The notes under the pieces: generated by a model
Databases searched by the model: none
What the model saw: the letters and a program-made list of their open reading frames with translations, nothing else
Told to the model about the DNA's origin: nothing
Shown here: one piece after another, positions 34,448 to 43,874 of the stretch
Position numbering within the stretch: the stretch's first letter is position 1
Layout: each line of letters opens with the position of its first letter
Translations under genes and position numbers: made by a program
Source of the DNA: Eubacterium sp. 14-2
Lineage (GTDB): Bacteria; Bacillota; Clostridia; Lachnospirales; Lachnospiraceae
Length of the DNA stretch: 64,000 nucleotides
Reading direction: 5' to 3'
NCBI RefSeq assembly: GCF_000403845.2
Contig: NZ_KE159568.1
Coordinates: 186,001-250,000 of the forward strand

Positions 34448-35467
34448 ATGAAAAAACATTTATCACGCTTTATGGCGCTGGCTTTATGCCTTACAGGGGT
34501 ACTGATTACCTTTGCAGGATGCGGAAATTCCGAAAAGAAAGAAACAAAAGATACTATGGAAAACGTAATCTTAAATGAAGTGGCCCATTCCATCTTCTAC
34601 GCTCCCATGTACGTTGCCATAGAAGAGGGATATTTTAAAGAAGAAGGCATTAATCTGGAACTGGTTACGGGATTTGGCGCCGATAAGACCATGACCGCTG
34701 TTCTCTCCGGTGAAGCGGACATTGGATTTATGGGGCCGGAAACCACAGTTTATACCCGCAATGAAGGTTCCGAAGACTATGTGGTCAATTTTGCCCAGCT
34801 TACGCAGCGGGCCGGCAATTTTCTGGTAGCCCGCGAAGAGCTTCCGGATTTCACCTGGGATGACCTGCGCGGAACAGAAGTGCTTGGAGGCAGAAAAGGC
34901 GGAATGCCGGAAATGGTGTTCGAATATATTTTAAGACAGAACAACATTGACCCTGCCAATGATCTGTCTATTGATCAGAGTATTGACTTTGGCTCTACTG
35001 CCGCAGCATTTTCCGGCGGAAAAGGCGATTTTTCCGTTGAATTTGAGCCGGGAGCCACCGCACTGGAAACAGAAGGGGACGGGTACGTGGTGGCTTCCCT
35101 TGGAGTAGACTCCGGTTACGTTCCCTATACTGCTTTCAGTGCAAAATCCAGCTATATGGAAAAGAATCCTGATGTGATACAGAAATTTACCAATGCTCTG
35201 CAAAAAGGACTGGAGTATACCCTCTCCCACACACCGGAAGAAATTGCAGAGGTAATCTCTCCCCAGTTCAAAGAAACAGACATGGACACTCTCACCACCA
35301 TCGTTTCCAGATACCATGAACAGGAAACCTGGAAAGAAAATCTGATTTTTGAAGAATCCTCTTATAACCTGCTTCTTGATATTCTCTCAGAATCAGGAGA
35401 ACTGACTGACAGACCTGCCTATAAAGATTTGATTGATTCCTCCTTTGCTGAGAAATCCACAAAATAG
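34448..35467 (+). CDS. ABC transporter substrate-binding lipoprotein (SsuA/THI5-like)
   Basis: Start at 34448 (GGAGGATATT before ATG). Signal peptide with lipobox (LITFAGCGNS). The mature protein is NMT1/SsuA-like: NEVAHSIFYAPMYVAIEEGY, LSGEADIGFMGPETTV and RKGGMPEMVFEYILRQ. Such proteins bind sulfonates, thiamine precursors or similar. No permease or ATPase gene adjoins it, so it is an orphan, and the ligand cannot be named. It ends at a strong terminator. Confidence 0.92.
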   Translation: MKKHLSRFMALALCLTGVLITFAGCGNSEKKETKDTMENVILNEVAHSIFYAPMYVAIEEGYFKEEGINLELVTGFGADKTMTAVLSGEADIGFMGPETTVYTRNEGSEDYVVNFAQLTQRAGNFLVAREELPDFTWDDLRGTEVLGGRKGGMPEMVFEYILRQNNIDPANDLSIDQSIDFGSTAAAFSGGKGDFSVEFEPGATALETEGDGYVVASLGVDSGYVPYTAFSAKSSYMEKNPDVIQKFTNALQKGLEYTLSHTPEEIAEVISPQFKETDMDTLTTIVSRYHEQETWKENLIFEESSYNLLLDILSESGELTDRPAYKDLIDSSFAEKSTK

Positions 35468-35477
35468 TATACAGCCT

Positions 35478-35515
35478 GGCCTGACAGACCGGATACGGTC
35501 TGCCGGGCCTTTTTT
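35478..35515. terminator. terminator after the substrate-binding protein gene
   Basis: Stem GGCCTGACAGACC / GGTCTGCCGGGCC followed by TTTTTT on the + strand. It may also help end the convergent surface-protein mRNA. Confidence 0.85.
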
Positions 35516-35544
35516 CGGCCCGGACAATACCCGGATCCGTCCGG

Positions 35545-38500
35545 CTATCTCTGCTGACGGCAGCGTGAAAACCGGGTCTGAAATTCCTGATTCGCCTCCT
35601 GTCCGAATTTCCAGCTTCCATTTTCCGTTATCCATTCCTGCACATCCTGTACATCTTCATGTGTGAATTTCCAGATTTCCACAGGCGTTTCATTCCTGAG
35701 AATTTCCCTGAGATATACATAATTTTCCGGCTCTCTCCAGGCTGAATTTATCTCCAGCGTATCCAGATATTTATCTGAAATATAACGAACATAATACCGG
35801 GGAAGTTCTGCCACAAGGGCATCTTCATCCATAACCCTGAGTTTAACAGTCCTGTATGTGGTCTTTTTGTAAGCATCCGTTACCTGATAAGTAAGATCAA
35901 ACTCTGCCCTGGCTTCTGTCTGCATTTTCAGAATCTGAGCATCGAAATCCTTAAGCTGCAGTTTTCCGGTCAGATTCCCGTCTTCCACATCTTCTGCCGA
36001 AGCGCGCCCCGCAAGGGCATCTGACGTAATCTCTCCGCGGTTGGCCTCTTCTTTCAGATAATAAAGAATTTCCTCACTGTGAATCTCCGGATAGTTATTA
36101 TATTTAATTTTCACCGGAAATTCTTCCTCTGTGGTGTTTCCGTTCCTGTCTGTAACTGCAAATCTGATACGGACAGTAACATTCTCATCCTGTTCCAGTT
36201 TCAGGTAATAGGTATCCAGAAGAAAATCTTCCGGAACATCATTATCGTATACTTTTTCATAAGCCTCCTGACTTCCATTTTCTGATTTCGGATACATAAT
36301 CTCAACAATTCGGATTTTATCATTCAAATCCGGAAGATACGGCTGATTTTCTTTTCCGTTGTCTTCTTCATCATGAGCCGTCAAACAGGCAGTCAGATCC
36401 TCCTTTTTCACATCCTCCCCTTCATAAAATTCCAGACTGCTTCCCGGCGTTACCACAATTGTGGGAAACGCATTCCATTCCGCCCGGAAATTGACATATG
36501 GAGATTCGGAAGCTGCCTGTCTGTTTCCTGCTGTCAGAACCGGTTCCACAGGCTGATAAGTTGCTGCCGGCTCCAGAGGCTTATCAGAAACACCATGCAC
36601 TTCTTCTGCTTCCCTGTAAATATATGCTGCAAAATCCTGCTGATGCTCCTGATATGTTCTGCTCTGAGGCAGGTTCCACCCCTCAAAACTGTATTTCACC
36701 TGACAGTCATAAGGCTTCCCATCCTGGGTAAATTTCCTCTGATTCTCTTCTCTGACAAACTCATTTTTCCGGAACTGATAAAGATCTTCCATGGATATGC
36801 CATATTCTATCTTATTGGTTCCGGAAGTGGCTCCATTTCCGCTGTAAGCCATATTGATATCCCGGTAGCGGAAATAGCGGTACACTATGCCAGGTCTCTG
36901 TACATTTTTAAGGCTGGTGCAGCCTGTATACCGATACAGGGAATAAGCACTGTCCTCTGTTCCCCATGCAGCCCCTGAAATTTCACTTCCCCGCGCAGCT
37001 TCTTTTTTTCCTTTTTCTCCCAGTTTCACAAGAGTACGGAAACGCCCGTTCTTAAAATACACAGCTCTCTGAAACTGTATATTCCCCTGTTCAGCCACCT
37101 GAAGCTGATATGCGGCTCCCTCCTGAGGCACTATGGACAATTCCGCAGTCTGTGCTGCTCCAAAAGAAGCTGAGGCTGAACTGCCTGAAATTACGGACTC
37201 AAACTGCCCGATTTTTGTACCGGCAGGCAGACCGATAAGTGATACTGCTGTCCCCGGCTTACCGTTCCTGGCAGTTACCTGTCTCCGCTCCCTGTCAAAA
37301 GACAGCAGCACTCCCGTATATTCTCTGGAATCTCCTGCTGTTTTTTCAAAATCACAGGGAATATCCCCATAATCTTCACAGGATACCAGACAGTTATAAC
37401 TTGCATACCAGGTAGTATCTCCTAACTGTCTGTAATCTGCAATTCCGGCCTCTGTCAGTTTTCCCTCTGCTGTAATCATCTGAGTGCCTCCAACCGGAGC
37501 ATCGTCATACCCCTGAAACACATATCCTGTTTTTTGTGGAATCACAATATTTCCCGTCTGGTCCCCTTCTTTTAAAATACCGGTGCATTCCCGGTTCAGG
37601 TACCATCCATGTTCGTATTTTTCGTAAATTGCATCTGTTCCCGCTGTTTCCGGGGTATCCAGGCATCTGTCAAGGTTCACCCTGTATACATTCGGCATCC
37701 ATTGGGCATACAGCGTAACTGCCCCATGTTGTATTTCCGTAAGGTTTTTCACACTCTGTCCGCTCTGATAATATCTTCCAAAGGTCTGCAGGCCCCAGCC
37801 CATAAACGTATATCCTGGTCTGGTAAACTGATTATCTTTCAGAGTAAATGCCTTATCATAGACTGCGGATTGGTCTTCCATGGTTCCGGTTCCTCCATTT
37901 GCATGATATTTCACAGTATACTGATTCGGAACCATTTTAAATCCAAACACAGAATTATGAAATTCCCCGGAAGCGCCATAATTGGTTATTCCTGTATTAT
38001 TGGTATCTATGGCAAATTTAAAATATCCGTCTCCTGTCCAGGACGCTTCCCCCTCTTTCAGTTTATCATCCGGTTTCTGTATCCGTTTATTTTCCTCTTC
38101 AATGTCAAACCCGGCCATATCCTCATAAATACTGTCATCAAATCGAATCTGATACCCCCGGTAACCAAACAGGAATTTCCCGCACAGCTTAAAATAATAT
38201 CCATTATCATGGTCAGGAACACCAGCTGAGCCCAGAATGGGGGAAGCGCCTGCTCCATTCTGCCCGGTTTTTTCCCATTTCTTTCCCGTTTCCACATCAA
38301 AGGAAAAGGGATCATGCAGTTTTATTACAGTATCGGAAGTCCATTCCCAGTTATCAATACCGGAAATATCCCCTTTCTGTTTTTTCAGATACAGCAGACT
38401 CCAGGAAATGTTCTGGCTTTTATAGGAAGACAGAGATTTCATGCTCATGTTAATCCTGTACCACCTTCCCTTTTCTACTTTATCTCCTTCTTTTCTCAGA

Positions 38501-38832
38501 AATATATAAAAATAACCATCCTTTTTCCTGTAATCCTGCTGTTGGGCATAATATTCTTCCTTTGTATTATACCGTTCGGCCGATATCACCTCTTTTTCTG
38601 ATAAATCCGGAATATCTTCTTTTCTGTCCGGCTCCTGTCTTTCTCTCATTCCTTCTGTCTCCGGCTCCTGTCTTTCTCTCATTCCTTCCGCCATTGGCTC
38701 TTTACCAGATTCCTCTTCCATACTTTTCTGCTGCTCCCGTCCGGAAAGCTCATATGCCTCGGCCATTTGTTCCGAAGCCTTCAGATTCCCTGTCAACAGT
38801 ACAAATGACAGCAGTATGCAGGCAATTCTCAA
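35545..38832 (-). CDS. large secreted surface protein with InlB-type repeats
   Basis: About 1095 aa. TTG at 38832 is the best start (AGGAGG 7 bases ahead); GTG at 38838 is nearly as close. Signal peptide (IACILLSFVLLTG), then a Glu-rich segment with a direct repeat (MRERQEPETEG and MRERQEPDRKE). InlB B-repeat near residues 305-385: YTVKYHANGGTGTMEDQSAV ... YTFMGWG ... VTLYAQW. Later parts contain Ig-like segments (IRFAVTDRNGNTTEEEFPVK, LTYQVTDAYKKTTYRTVKLR). No LPXTG or membrane anchor is seen at the C-terminus. It ends the pilus locus and is likely displayed by or secreted through it. Confidence 0.85.
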   Translation of the reverse strand: MRIACILLSFVLLTGNLKASEQMAEAYELSGREQQKSMEEESGKEPMAEGMRERQEPETEGMRERQEPDRKEDIPDLSEKEVISAERYNTKEEYYAQQQDYRKKDGYFYIFLRKEGDKVEKGRWYRINMSMKSLSSYKSQNISWSLLYLKKQKGDISGIDNWEWTSDTVIKLHDPFSFDVETGKKWEKTGQNGAGASPILGSAGVPDHDNGYYFKLCGKFLFGYRGYQIRFDDSIYEDMAGFDIEEENKRIQKPDDKLKEGEASWTGDGYFKFAIDTNNTGITNYGASGEFHNSVFGFKMVPNQYTVKYHANGGTGTMEDQSAVYDKAFTLKDNQFTRPGYTFMGWGLQTFGRYYQSGQSVKNLTEIQHGAVTLYAQWMPNVYRVNLDRCLDTPETAGTDAIYEKYEHGWYLNRECTGILKEGDQTGNIVIPQKTGYVFQGYDDAPVGGTQMITAEGKLTEAGIADYRQLGDTTWYASYNCLVSCEDYGDIPCDFEKTAGDSREYTGVLLSFDRERRQVTARNGKPGTAVSLIGLPAGTKIGQFESVISGSSASASFGAAQTAELSIVPQEGAAYQLQVAEQGNIQFQRAVYFKNGRFRTLVKLGEKGKKEAARGSEISGAAWGTEDSAYSLYRYTGCTSLKNVQRPGIVYRYFRYRDINMAYSGNGATSGTNKIEYGISMEDLYQFRKNEFVREENQRKFTQDGKPYDCQVKYSFEGWNLPQSRTYQEHQQDFAAYIYREAEEVHGVSDKPLEPAATYQPVEPVLTAGNRQAASESPYVNFRAEWNAFPTIVVTPGSSLEFYEGEDVKKEDLTACLTAHDEEDNGKENQPYLPDLNDKIRIVEIMYPKSENGSQEAYEKVYDNDVPEDFLLDTYYLKLEQDENVTVRIRFAVTDRNGNTTEEEFPVKIKYNNYPEIHSEEILYYLKEEANRGEITSDALAGRASAEDVEDGNLTGKLQLKDFDAQILKMQTEARAEFDLTYQVTDAYKKTTYRTVKLRVMDEDALVAELPRYYVRYISDKYLDTLEINSAWREPENYVYLREILRNETPVEIWKFTHEDVQDVQEWITENGSWKFGQEANQEFQTRFSRCRQQR

Positions 38833-38853
38833 TCCCACTACCTCCTTTATTTT

Positions 38854-39441
38854 TCATTCAAACACCGCCTCCAGCGTAAGGTTTTCTTCCACTGTCCCAT
38901 GGACTGGATCCCATTCCTGGCCCTCTCCCTGTTTTACCCAGCAGCGAAAGGTTTTTCCATCTTTCCGGGGTGTTTCCGGCAGAACAGTTTTTCCGCCTTC
39001 ATACAGAGAATATCTGGCATACAGCGCGCCTTCCGACAGGAAGGTAACCGTATGATATGTCTTCTTTTCAGAATACTCTTCCAGAATTACAGATTTCCGG
39101 CAGACAGCTTTCTCCTCTTTCCCCAGAATATTACGATACGTCTCTGTAATCCTCACATCCAGAACTCCTTTTTCCACGTCTGCATTCAGAATCTCAACCT
39201 GCAGTTCAGAATCCGATTCCATCTGCATAAGCAGAAGCTGATTAAACCGGGCAATCAGATCCTGTGGAGATTCTGAATTTCCCCTTTCACTCTGAAACTG
39301 CTCCAGAGCCTGTTCAACGGCTGTATTCAGCGATGTTTCCATTTCATTTTTCCGCACATGTTTCCCGCTGACTGCCAGTGTAATGGTCACAACCAACATT
39401 GCAGCAACAGCCAGTGCTATGCCATATACCGTGTGTTTCAT
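38854..39441 (-). CDS. membrane-anchored pseudopilin-like protein with an InlB-like tail
   Basis: 195 aa, GGGAGGAAT before ATG. N-terminal membrane segment (GIALAVAAMLVVTITLAVSG) followed by a helix, as in TadE/TadF-type minor pilins. The C-terminal 65 residues (YHTVTFLSEGALYARYSLYE ... GKTFRCWVKQ ... LTLEAVFE) read like one InlB B-repeat. The next gene encodes a protein with the same repeat, so the two may interact. Function inferred. Confidence 0.7.
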   Translation of the reverse strand: MKHTVYGIALAVAAMLVVTITLAVSGKHVRKNEMETSLNTAVEQALEQFQSERGNSESPQDLIARFNQLLLMQMESDSELQVEILNADVEKGVLDVRITETYRNILGKEEKAVCRKSVILEEYSEKKTYHTVTFLSEGALYARYSLYEGGKTVLPETPRKDGKTFRCWVKQGEGQEWDPVHGTVEENLTLEAVFE

Positions 39442-39914
39442 ATTCCTCCCTGTCTGTAATCTGCCAGCAGCATAAATTTCCTGACAGCAGATTTCTTCTG
39501 TCCATCTGTGGTCTTAAGCTCCAGCAGATACATGCCCCGTTCTGAAAACACCACTTTATGCTCTGCACTGTCGTAGCACTCCATCCTGCTGGCTCCTCTT
39601 TCATCCTGAATATCCAGCACTTTAATTTCTGTCTGCAGCCCTTCTGCGTCTGTTCCCTCAAACACATGGGTAATCCTGATTTCTTCTCCCGGCTTCCAGA
39701 CTTTAGAGGTCCGGCGGATTATTTCAGGAGATTTTCGACTGCAGATTTCCCTGATTTTCCTGGCGTCCCCGTAGTCTTCATAACGTTCTTCCGGTATATC
39801 CATATGTTCTCCCAGCCTGTCTGTAAATGACAGAGCAGATATCCCTGCAAATATTGCTGCAAATACCAGCCCGGCCAGAAACAGTCCGGCCATAATTCTG
39901 TAACTTTCTTTCAT
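39438..39914 (-). CDS. membrane-anchored extracytoplasmic protein of the pilus locus
   Basis: 158 aa, AAAAAGGAGCGGAA before ATG. N-terminal anchor (IMAGLFLAGLVFAAIFAGIS), then a beta-rich domain (EEIRITHVFEGTDAEG, MYLLELKTTDGQKK). It overlaps the next gene by 4 bases. No family recognised; from its place it is a minor pilus or assembly component. Confidence 0.75.
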   Translation of the reverse strand: MKESYRIMAGLFLAGLVFAAIFAGISALSFTDRLGEHMDIPEERYEDYGDARKIREICSRKSPEIIRRTSKVWKPGEEIRITHVFEGTDAEGLQTEIKVLDIQDERGASRMECYDSAEHKVVFSERGMYLLELKTTDGQKKSAVRKFMLLADYRQGGI

Positions 39915-39926
39915 TTCCGCTCCTTT

Positions 39927-40070
39927 TTAACAGATACTCCGGGAGAAAGACAGAATAATCTCATGTAAACCTGCCCCGCCCAGTACAAATTCTGACGCCA
40001 TTCCCAATATTGTCACAGCTGCTATTCCGCCCACCAGAATTCCTGCATATTCATCTATTATTTCTCTCAT
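39927..40070 (-). CDS. small Flp-like pilin without a leader, 47 aa
   Basis: CGGAGGAATTAAT precedes the ATG at 40070. MREIIDEYAGILVGGIAAVT: an acidic/aromatic pair (EY) followed at once by a hydrophobic helix. That matches the mature N-terminus of Flp pilins (xxxxEYG plus hydrophobic stretch), but the leader normally cut off by TadV is missing. One of three such genes in the locus. Confidence 0.65.
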   Translation of the reverse strand: MREIIDEYAGILVGGIAAVTILGMASEFVLGGAGLHEIILSFSRSIC

Positions 40071-40101
40071 ATTAATTCCTCCGATTCTTCTTTGGCTGTG
40101 T

Positions 40102-40203
40102 TTACACAACCATCATTAATATATAACAGAAGATCCCCACAAAACCGCCTCCGGCGATTACATAAACAATAGATCCTCCGAATTCTTCCAAAACTGTTCT
40201 CAT
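40102..40203 (-). CDS. small Flp-like pilin without a leader, 33 aa
   Basis: AGGAGGCAGT precedes the ATG at 40203. MRTVLEEFGGSIVYVIAGGG continues to a short hydrophobic end. Same start pattern (EEFGG) as the 47-aa and 53-aa proteins of this locus. Too short for automatic gene calls, but ribosome site and position support it. Confidence 0.6.
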   Translation of the reverse strand: MRTVLEEFGGSIVYVIAGGGFVGIFCYILMMVV

Positions 40204-40211
40204 ACTGCCTC

Positions 40212-40547
40212 CTATCTTGCAAATCCCCGTACTTCATGGTCTGACACCAGATTTAACACAGGGATGGCATACTCAAAAGAAAGTATCACTTCTGCCATCT
40301 GCTGCCGCTGTTCCCCATCATACACCAGCTCTGCAACGGTCAGTTCATACCCTTTGCTGCCGGCCTGGCTCTCACAGGCCGCAATAACACCGGGATTAAA
40401 ATTACTGCATTCAATTTCACTGATTACATCTGCATGATAACTTCTGGCTGCCGCCGCTTCCATTCCTGCCGCCACCACACCGATTCCCACAAGACCCATC
40501 AGCAGCAGAAAAAACAGCCCCAGATAGGTTTTCAATACCTGTCCCAT
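40212..40547 (-). CDS. TadE-like minor pseudopilin, 111 aa
   Basis: One N-terminal membrane segment (YLGLFFLLLMGLVGIGVVAA) followed by a helix and a small beta domain (ELTVAELVYDGEQRQQMAEV). This is the usual build of TadE/DUF4320-type pseudopilins in clostridial Tad loci. It follows the TadB/C gene by 16 bases. Confidence 0.7.
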   Translation of the reverse strand: MGQVLKTYLGLFFLLLMGLVGIGVVAAGMEAAAARSYHADVISEIECSNFNPGVIAACESQAGSKGYELTVAELVYDGEQRQQMAEVILSFEYAIPVLNLVSDHEVRGFAR

Positions 40548-40563
40548 TTTTCTCTCCTTTCCC

Positions 40564-42087
40564 TCAAATCTGCAGCTGTCTCAGAAAGACCACCATAAAT
40601 ACCACCATATTGACGATGGCATGAAAAGATACGGTAACCTGAGGAAGATAAAAAATACCGTTGATTCCCGCAAGGCTTTTCTCATTGGTATACTTTTCTG
40701 CCTTATCCAGCATTTTACTGTTACGCTGTACCAGCATCTGAATCTGGGTCTGGGCATCCCCGCTTCCTGACTCTGAAATGGCATAGAGCATTTTCATGGA
40801 AGACTGCACCGAAGAAATCCGGAACTTTTTCAGGAAATTCAGATAAGGTTCCATAGAATCCGGCTTTCTTTTTAAATGCTCCGACAGCATCTGCAACTCT
40901 TCCTTCAATACTGCCGGTGCATGTTCTATGGTCTTTTCGATGGACACCTGTACATTATTCCCCTGCATCAGCAATGCCATTTCCATAAGCCAGGCCGGAA
41001 ACACACGATTGATTTCCTTCACTACCCTGTCATATGCCAGCCGATAACCCATTTTATGCTGATTGGCCAGTAACCCTCCTGCCGCAGCTGCCGGCAGTGC
41101 TGCCAGAGGATGTCCTGATATCCAGGCCGCAGCTCCTGCCAGGCAGAAACAGCCGCCATAAATCAAACTTTTCTTTCGTTCTTCTTTTTCATCAAATTCC
41201 ATCACCATATGGTAATAGCGGAGCCACTTTTCCTCCTCCTGCGGGTTTTCCTGTACCATCCAGCTTCCTGCAATCTCCCGGCTGGTTCTTCGGAAAATCA
41301 GAATATTCAGCAGCAGATAAACCGTAGTGCTGATTTGGGTAACCGGATGTTCCACAATTCCATACTGCTGCGGCATGGAGCGATAAACACTGTGAAAAAT
41401 AACAGCCAGCGCCATGGTTACTGCCAGAGAAAAAATAACTCTGGTGCGGGCCGCCCTTTTATCCTCCTGCAGCAGCAAAACATTGTCCGCCCATACAGCC
41501 TTATCCTGAAGCAGCAGGTCAATGCCTTCTGTGCAGGAACCGCCATTGCTCTCCACTGACTGCAGATACCCGTGAACAGCAGGCAGACGGTTGGCCGGAT
41601 ACTCCTGTTCAATCAGTGCAAACGCCTCACGGTACAGCTCCTTCTGATACTTTCCCTGTTCAATATAGTCAACAGCCTGACCTATCACCATGTACATGCG
41701 CCCGTTCTCAAACAAAGCCCAGGTTTCCCTCAATGCACCGATAATTTTCTGATTTGTACGAAAAGAGTACAAAAGCTGCTCCATATAATCAGACACATCC
41801 AGAAAACGTTTATGCTCATACATCTGTTTATATCCGTCCAGAATCAGAAACGGCAGAGTTGCAGCACATACCGCACCGGTCAGTACCATAAAGTACCAGT
41901 GCAGCGAAAACATCATGCCGCACCCCACAGTTCCTGCCACAGCAGTCAGAACGAACAGCACATATCTCCCCATGGAAAAATGATAGCCATAACTGTCAAT
42001 CTGTTTCTGCAAATCCGCAGGACGAAACAGCAGGGAAATTCCCATCCCATGGGAAAGATTTTTCTTCTTTTTCAGATTCTGCTTCAT
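40564..42087 (-). CDS. tadC: Tad platform protein (TadB/TadC-like, GspF family), 507 aa
   Basis: Two GspF-like halves in one chain: an N-terminal TM pair (VLFVLTAVAGTVGCGMMFSL) with a cytosolic helical part (LDVSDYMEQLLYSFRTNQKI), then TM helices near 235-280, and a second block (INRVFPAWLMEMALLMQGNN) with TM segments near 310-345 and at the C-terminus. Tad systems normally use separate TadB and TadC; here one long protein seems to cover both. It overlaps tadA (ATGA) and would sit in the membrane beneath the pilus. Confidence 0.8.
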   Translation of the reverse strand: MKQNLKKKKNLSHGMGISLLFRPADLQKQIDSYGYHFSMGRYVLFVLTAVAGTVGCGMMFSLHWYFMVLTGAVCAATLPFLILDGYKQMYEHKRFLDVSDYMEQLLYSFRTNQKIIGALRETWALFENGRMYMVIGQAVDYIEQGKYQKELYREAFALIEQEYPANRLPAVHGYLQSVESNGGSCTEGIDLLLQDKAVWADNVLLLQEDKRAARTRVIFSLAVTMALAVIFHSVYRSMPQQYGIVEHPVTQISTTVYLLLNILIFRRTSREIAGSWMVQENPQEEEKWLRYYHMVMEFDEKEERKKSLIYGGCFCLAGAAAWISGHPLAALPAAAAGGLLANQHKMGYRLAYDRVVKEINRVFPAWLMEMALLMQGNNVQVSIEKTIEHAPAVLKEELQMLSEHLKRKPDSMEPYLNFLKKFRISSVQSSMKMLYAISESGSGDAQTQIQMLVQRNSKMLDKAEKYTNEKSLAGINGIFYLPQVTVSFHAIVNMVVFMVVFLRQLQI

Positions 42088-43184
42088 ATTTCCTTCCCTT
42101 CCGCTTTTCTGACAGTTTTCACCAGTTCCACATCCAGAGGTTCATAAGGGCAGGTTTCCGGACATTGAAAGGGCTCTGAAATTCCCGCCCGCACCATCCG
42201 TTTTAATATATCTCCCGGAATATTTTTGGAAATCAGCTTTCCGTCTTCCACCAGCATATAAATATCATTTTTACCGTTCAGACGGTCGTAAAAGCACATC
42301 TGGTCAATATACCGCTCCAGCATTCCCTGTTCATTTTCATACTGGCGGAGCAGCACGCCCACACTGATAAACTCATAGATGTAGTTCTCCAGCCGGTCCG
42401 CATCCCTGGATCTTCCAATCATATTCATAATTCTGTCCGGCAGATTGCGCAGATCATCCAGGTGCAGAGTGGTAAATCCATACACACCGGTAGACCACTG
42501 CTCCAGCAGATATTGCACCTCTGTGGACCTGGCTTCTGACAGGATAATCCATTTTGGATTCTGTCTGAGACACAGTTTGATGGCATCCGTATAACTCAGT
42601 TCTTTACTTACCTGCAGCTCCACGCAGTCGTTTTCCGGATTAATTTCATGGAAATGCATTTCCAGATTATCCTCAATGGTAATCGCTCTCTGATTTTCCG
42701 GAATAAAACGGGAAAAGAATTTGGCGCATTCTGTCTTTCCCACGCCTGGCTCTCCGCAGAAAGCAAAATTCATCTTCGCTTTCACACAATTGATTAACAA
42801 GCTCAGCACCTCCAGGGAACAGTAGCCGCTCTCCAGCATACTCTCTACGGTATGGCGCACTTTTGGCAGAGATTTACGGATACAGATACTGCGCCCGGAC
42901 ACTGCCGCTGATTCATGCACAATGCTGATGCGAAGCTCGTTTGTCTCTGCTTCCAGCACGTTACTGGCTCTGTTAAAAGGTTTGTTCACCCGATTGGCAA
43001 TCCGATGGGTAAACCGCTCTACAAATTCTTCTGTTATATCTGCTCTGGCCCGATATCTTCCCTTTTTCAGATCTGCAATCCACAGCGTTTTCCCGTTATA
43101 ATCAATATCTGTCACGTTTTTATCCTGAATATAGGGATAAAAAGGGCCAAATTCAGCTTCTGTCAATTCCCAGCTATATTTCAT
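42084..43184 (-). CDS. tadA: Tad pilus ATPase TadA/CpaF
   Basis: 366 aa, GGAGGAATGA before ATG. Secretion ATPase core: NFAFCGEPGVGKTECAKFFS (Walker A), RAITIEDNLEMHFHE (Asp box), KWIILSEARSTEVQYLLEQW (Walker B region) and YGFTTLHLDDLRNLPDRIMN (His box). It powers assembly of Flp-type pili. First large gene of the locus after a small pilin gene and a hairpin. Confidence 0.93.
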   Translation of the reverse strand: MKYSWELTEAEFGPFYPYIQDKNVTDIDYNGKTLWIADLKKGRYRARADITEEFVERFTHRIANRVNKPFNRASNVLEAETNELRISIVHESAAVSGRSICIRKSLPKVRHTVESMLESGYCSLEVLSLLINCVKAKMNFAFCGEPGVGKTECAKFFSRFIPENQRAITIEDNLEMHFHEINPENDCVELQVSKELSYTDAIKLCLRQNPKWIILSEARSTEVQYLLEQWSTGVYGFTTLHLDDLRNLPDRIMNMIGRSRDADRLENYIYEFISVGVLLRQYENEQGMLERYIDQMCFYDRLNGKNDIYMLVEDGKLISKNIPGDILKRMVRAGISEPFQCPETCPYEPLDVELVKTVRKAEGKEI

Positions 43185-43314
43185 TCATTCCTCCAATCTG
43201 TTATATAAGGACGGGATCTGCCGCAAAATGTAAAAATTAGCAATATAAATCTGCCCACCGGCATCGTGTATGTCATATACGTCAGAAATCCGGCACTTTG
43301 CAGCAGCCCCCGTC

Positions 43315-43358
43315 ATTGCCGAAGGGCTTCTGTTACCAGAACCCGCGCCTTCGGCAAT
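43315..43358 (-). terminator. hairpin between the 53-aa pilin-like gene and tadA
   Basis: Arms ATTGCCGAAGG (43315-43325) and CCTTCGGCAAT (43348-43358), without a U-tract. A partial terminator or mRNA-stabilising hairpin would give more pilin than ATPase, a common arrangement. Confidence 0.6.
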
Positions 43359-43382
43359 AAACATTCAGCCACACTGCGGCAC

Positions 43383-43544
43383 TCAGGATACACTTGCTTT
43401 TGCAAATAACGTATTGATAAGATTTACGAAAGCTGTATGCACCGGCCCTTCTGCCGCCAGCAGAAGCCCTACTACTGCAATCAGAGCAATAATGGCAACT
43501 GCTGTAATAATAATGCCGCTGTACTCCTCGAAAATGACTTTCAT
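43383..43544 (-). CDS. small Flp-like pilin without a leader, 53 aa; probably the major subunit
   Basis: AAAGGAGGGAATAAGT precedes the ATG at 43544. MKVIFEEYSGIIITAVAIIA, then VVGLLLAAEG and an amphipathic end. EEYSG plus hydrophobic helix matches the mature Flp pilin start. First gene of the locus and separated from tadA by a hairpin, as expected for a highly expressed subunit. No prepilin peptidase gene is in the window. Confidence 0.7.
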   Translation of the reverse strand: MKVIFEEYSGIIITAVAIIALIAVVGLLLAAEGPVHTAFVNLINTLFAKASVS

Positions 43545-43874
43545 ACTTATTCCCTCCTTTCTGCGGACAGAATAATCCACGATTTTACTGTACATTTCAT
43601 GCATTGGTAATCGGCGAAATTAAATGCCAATTGATTAAGAACAACCATCTGTCATTCTTATGCAGAAATTAAAAGATTGTGATGTGCCGGTACAGAATTA
43701 CCGACGGTAAGATAATAATGTAATAAGTTGTAACCAGAATTGCTTCTGTGATGGTATTGTAACCCCTGTTTCCTGAAATTGCAATTATGCATTTTTTACA
43801 AAATTTTTCTGCTGACAAAAAGCCCTGGGAAAGGAAACCCGCTTTCCACAAGGCTTTTTATACGTCAAAAGACT
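43545..43874. other. promoter region of the pilus locus and terminator of mrp
   Basis: No gene. A stem at 43818-43862 (AAAAAGCC ... GGCTTTTT with an inner GGAAA/TTTCC part) ends mrp and is two-way. The AT-rich remainder probably holds the promoter of the pilus locus; I cannot place it with confidence. Confidence 0.55.

Noticed and set aside
36373-36978. Open frame of 201 codons on the + strand
   Set aside because: Antisense shadow within the large surface-protein gene.
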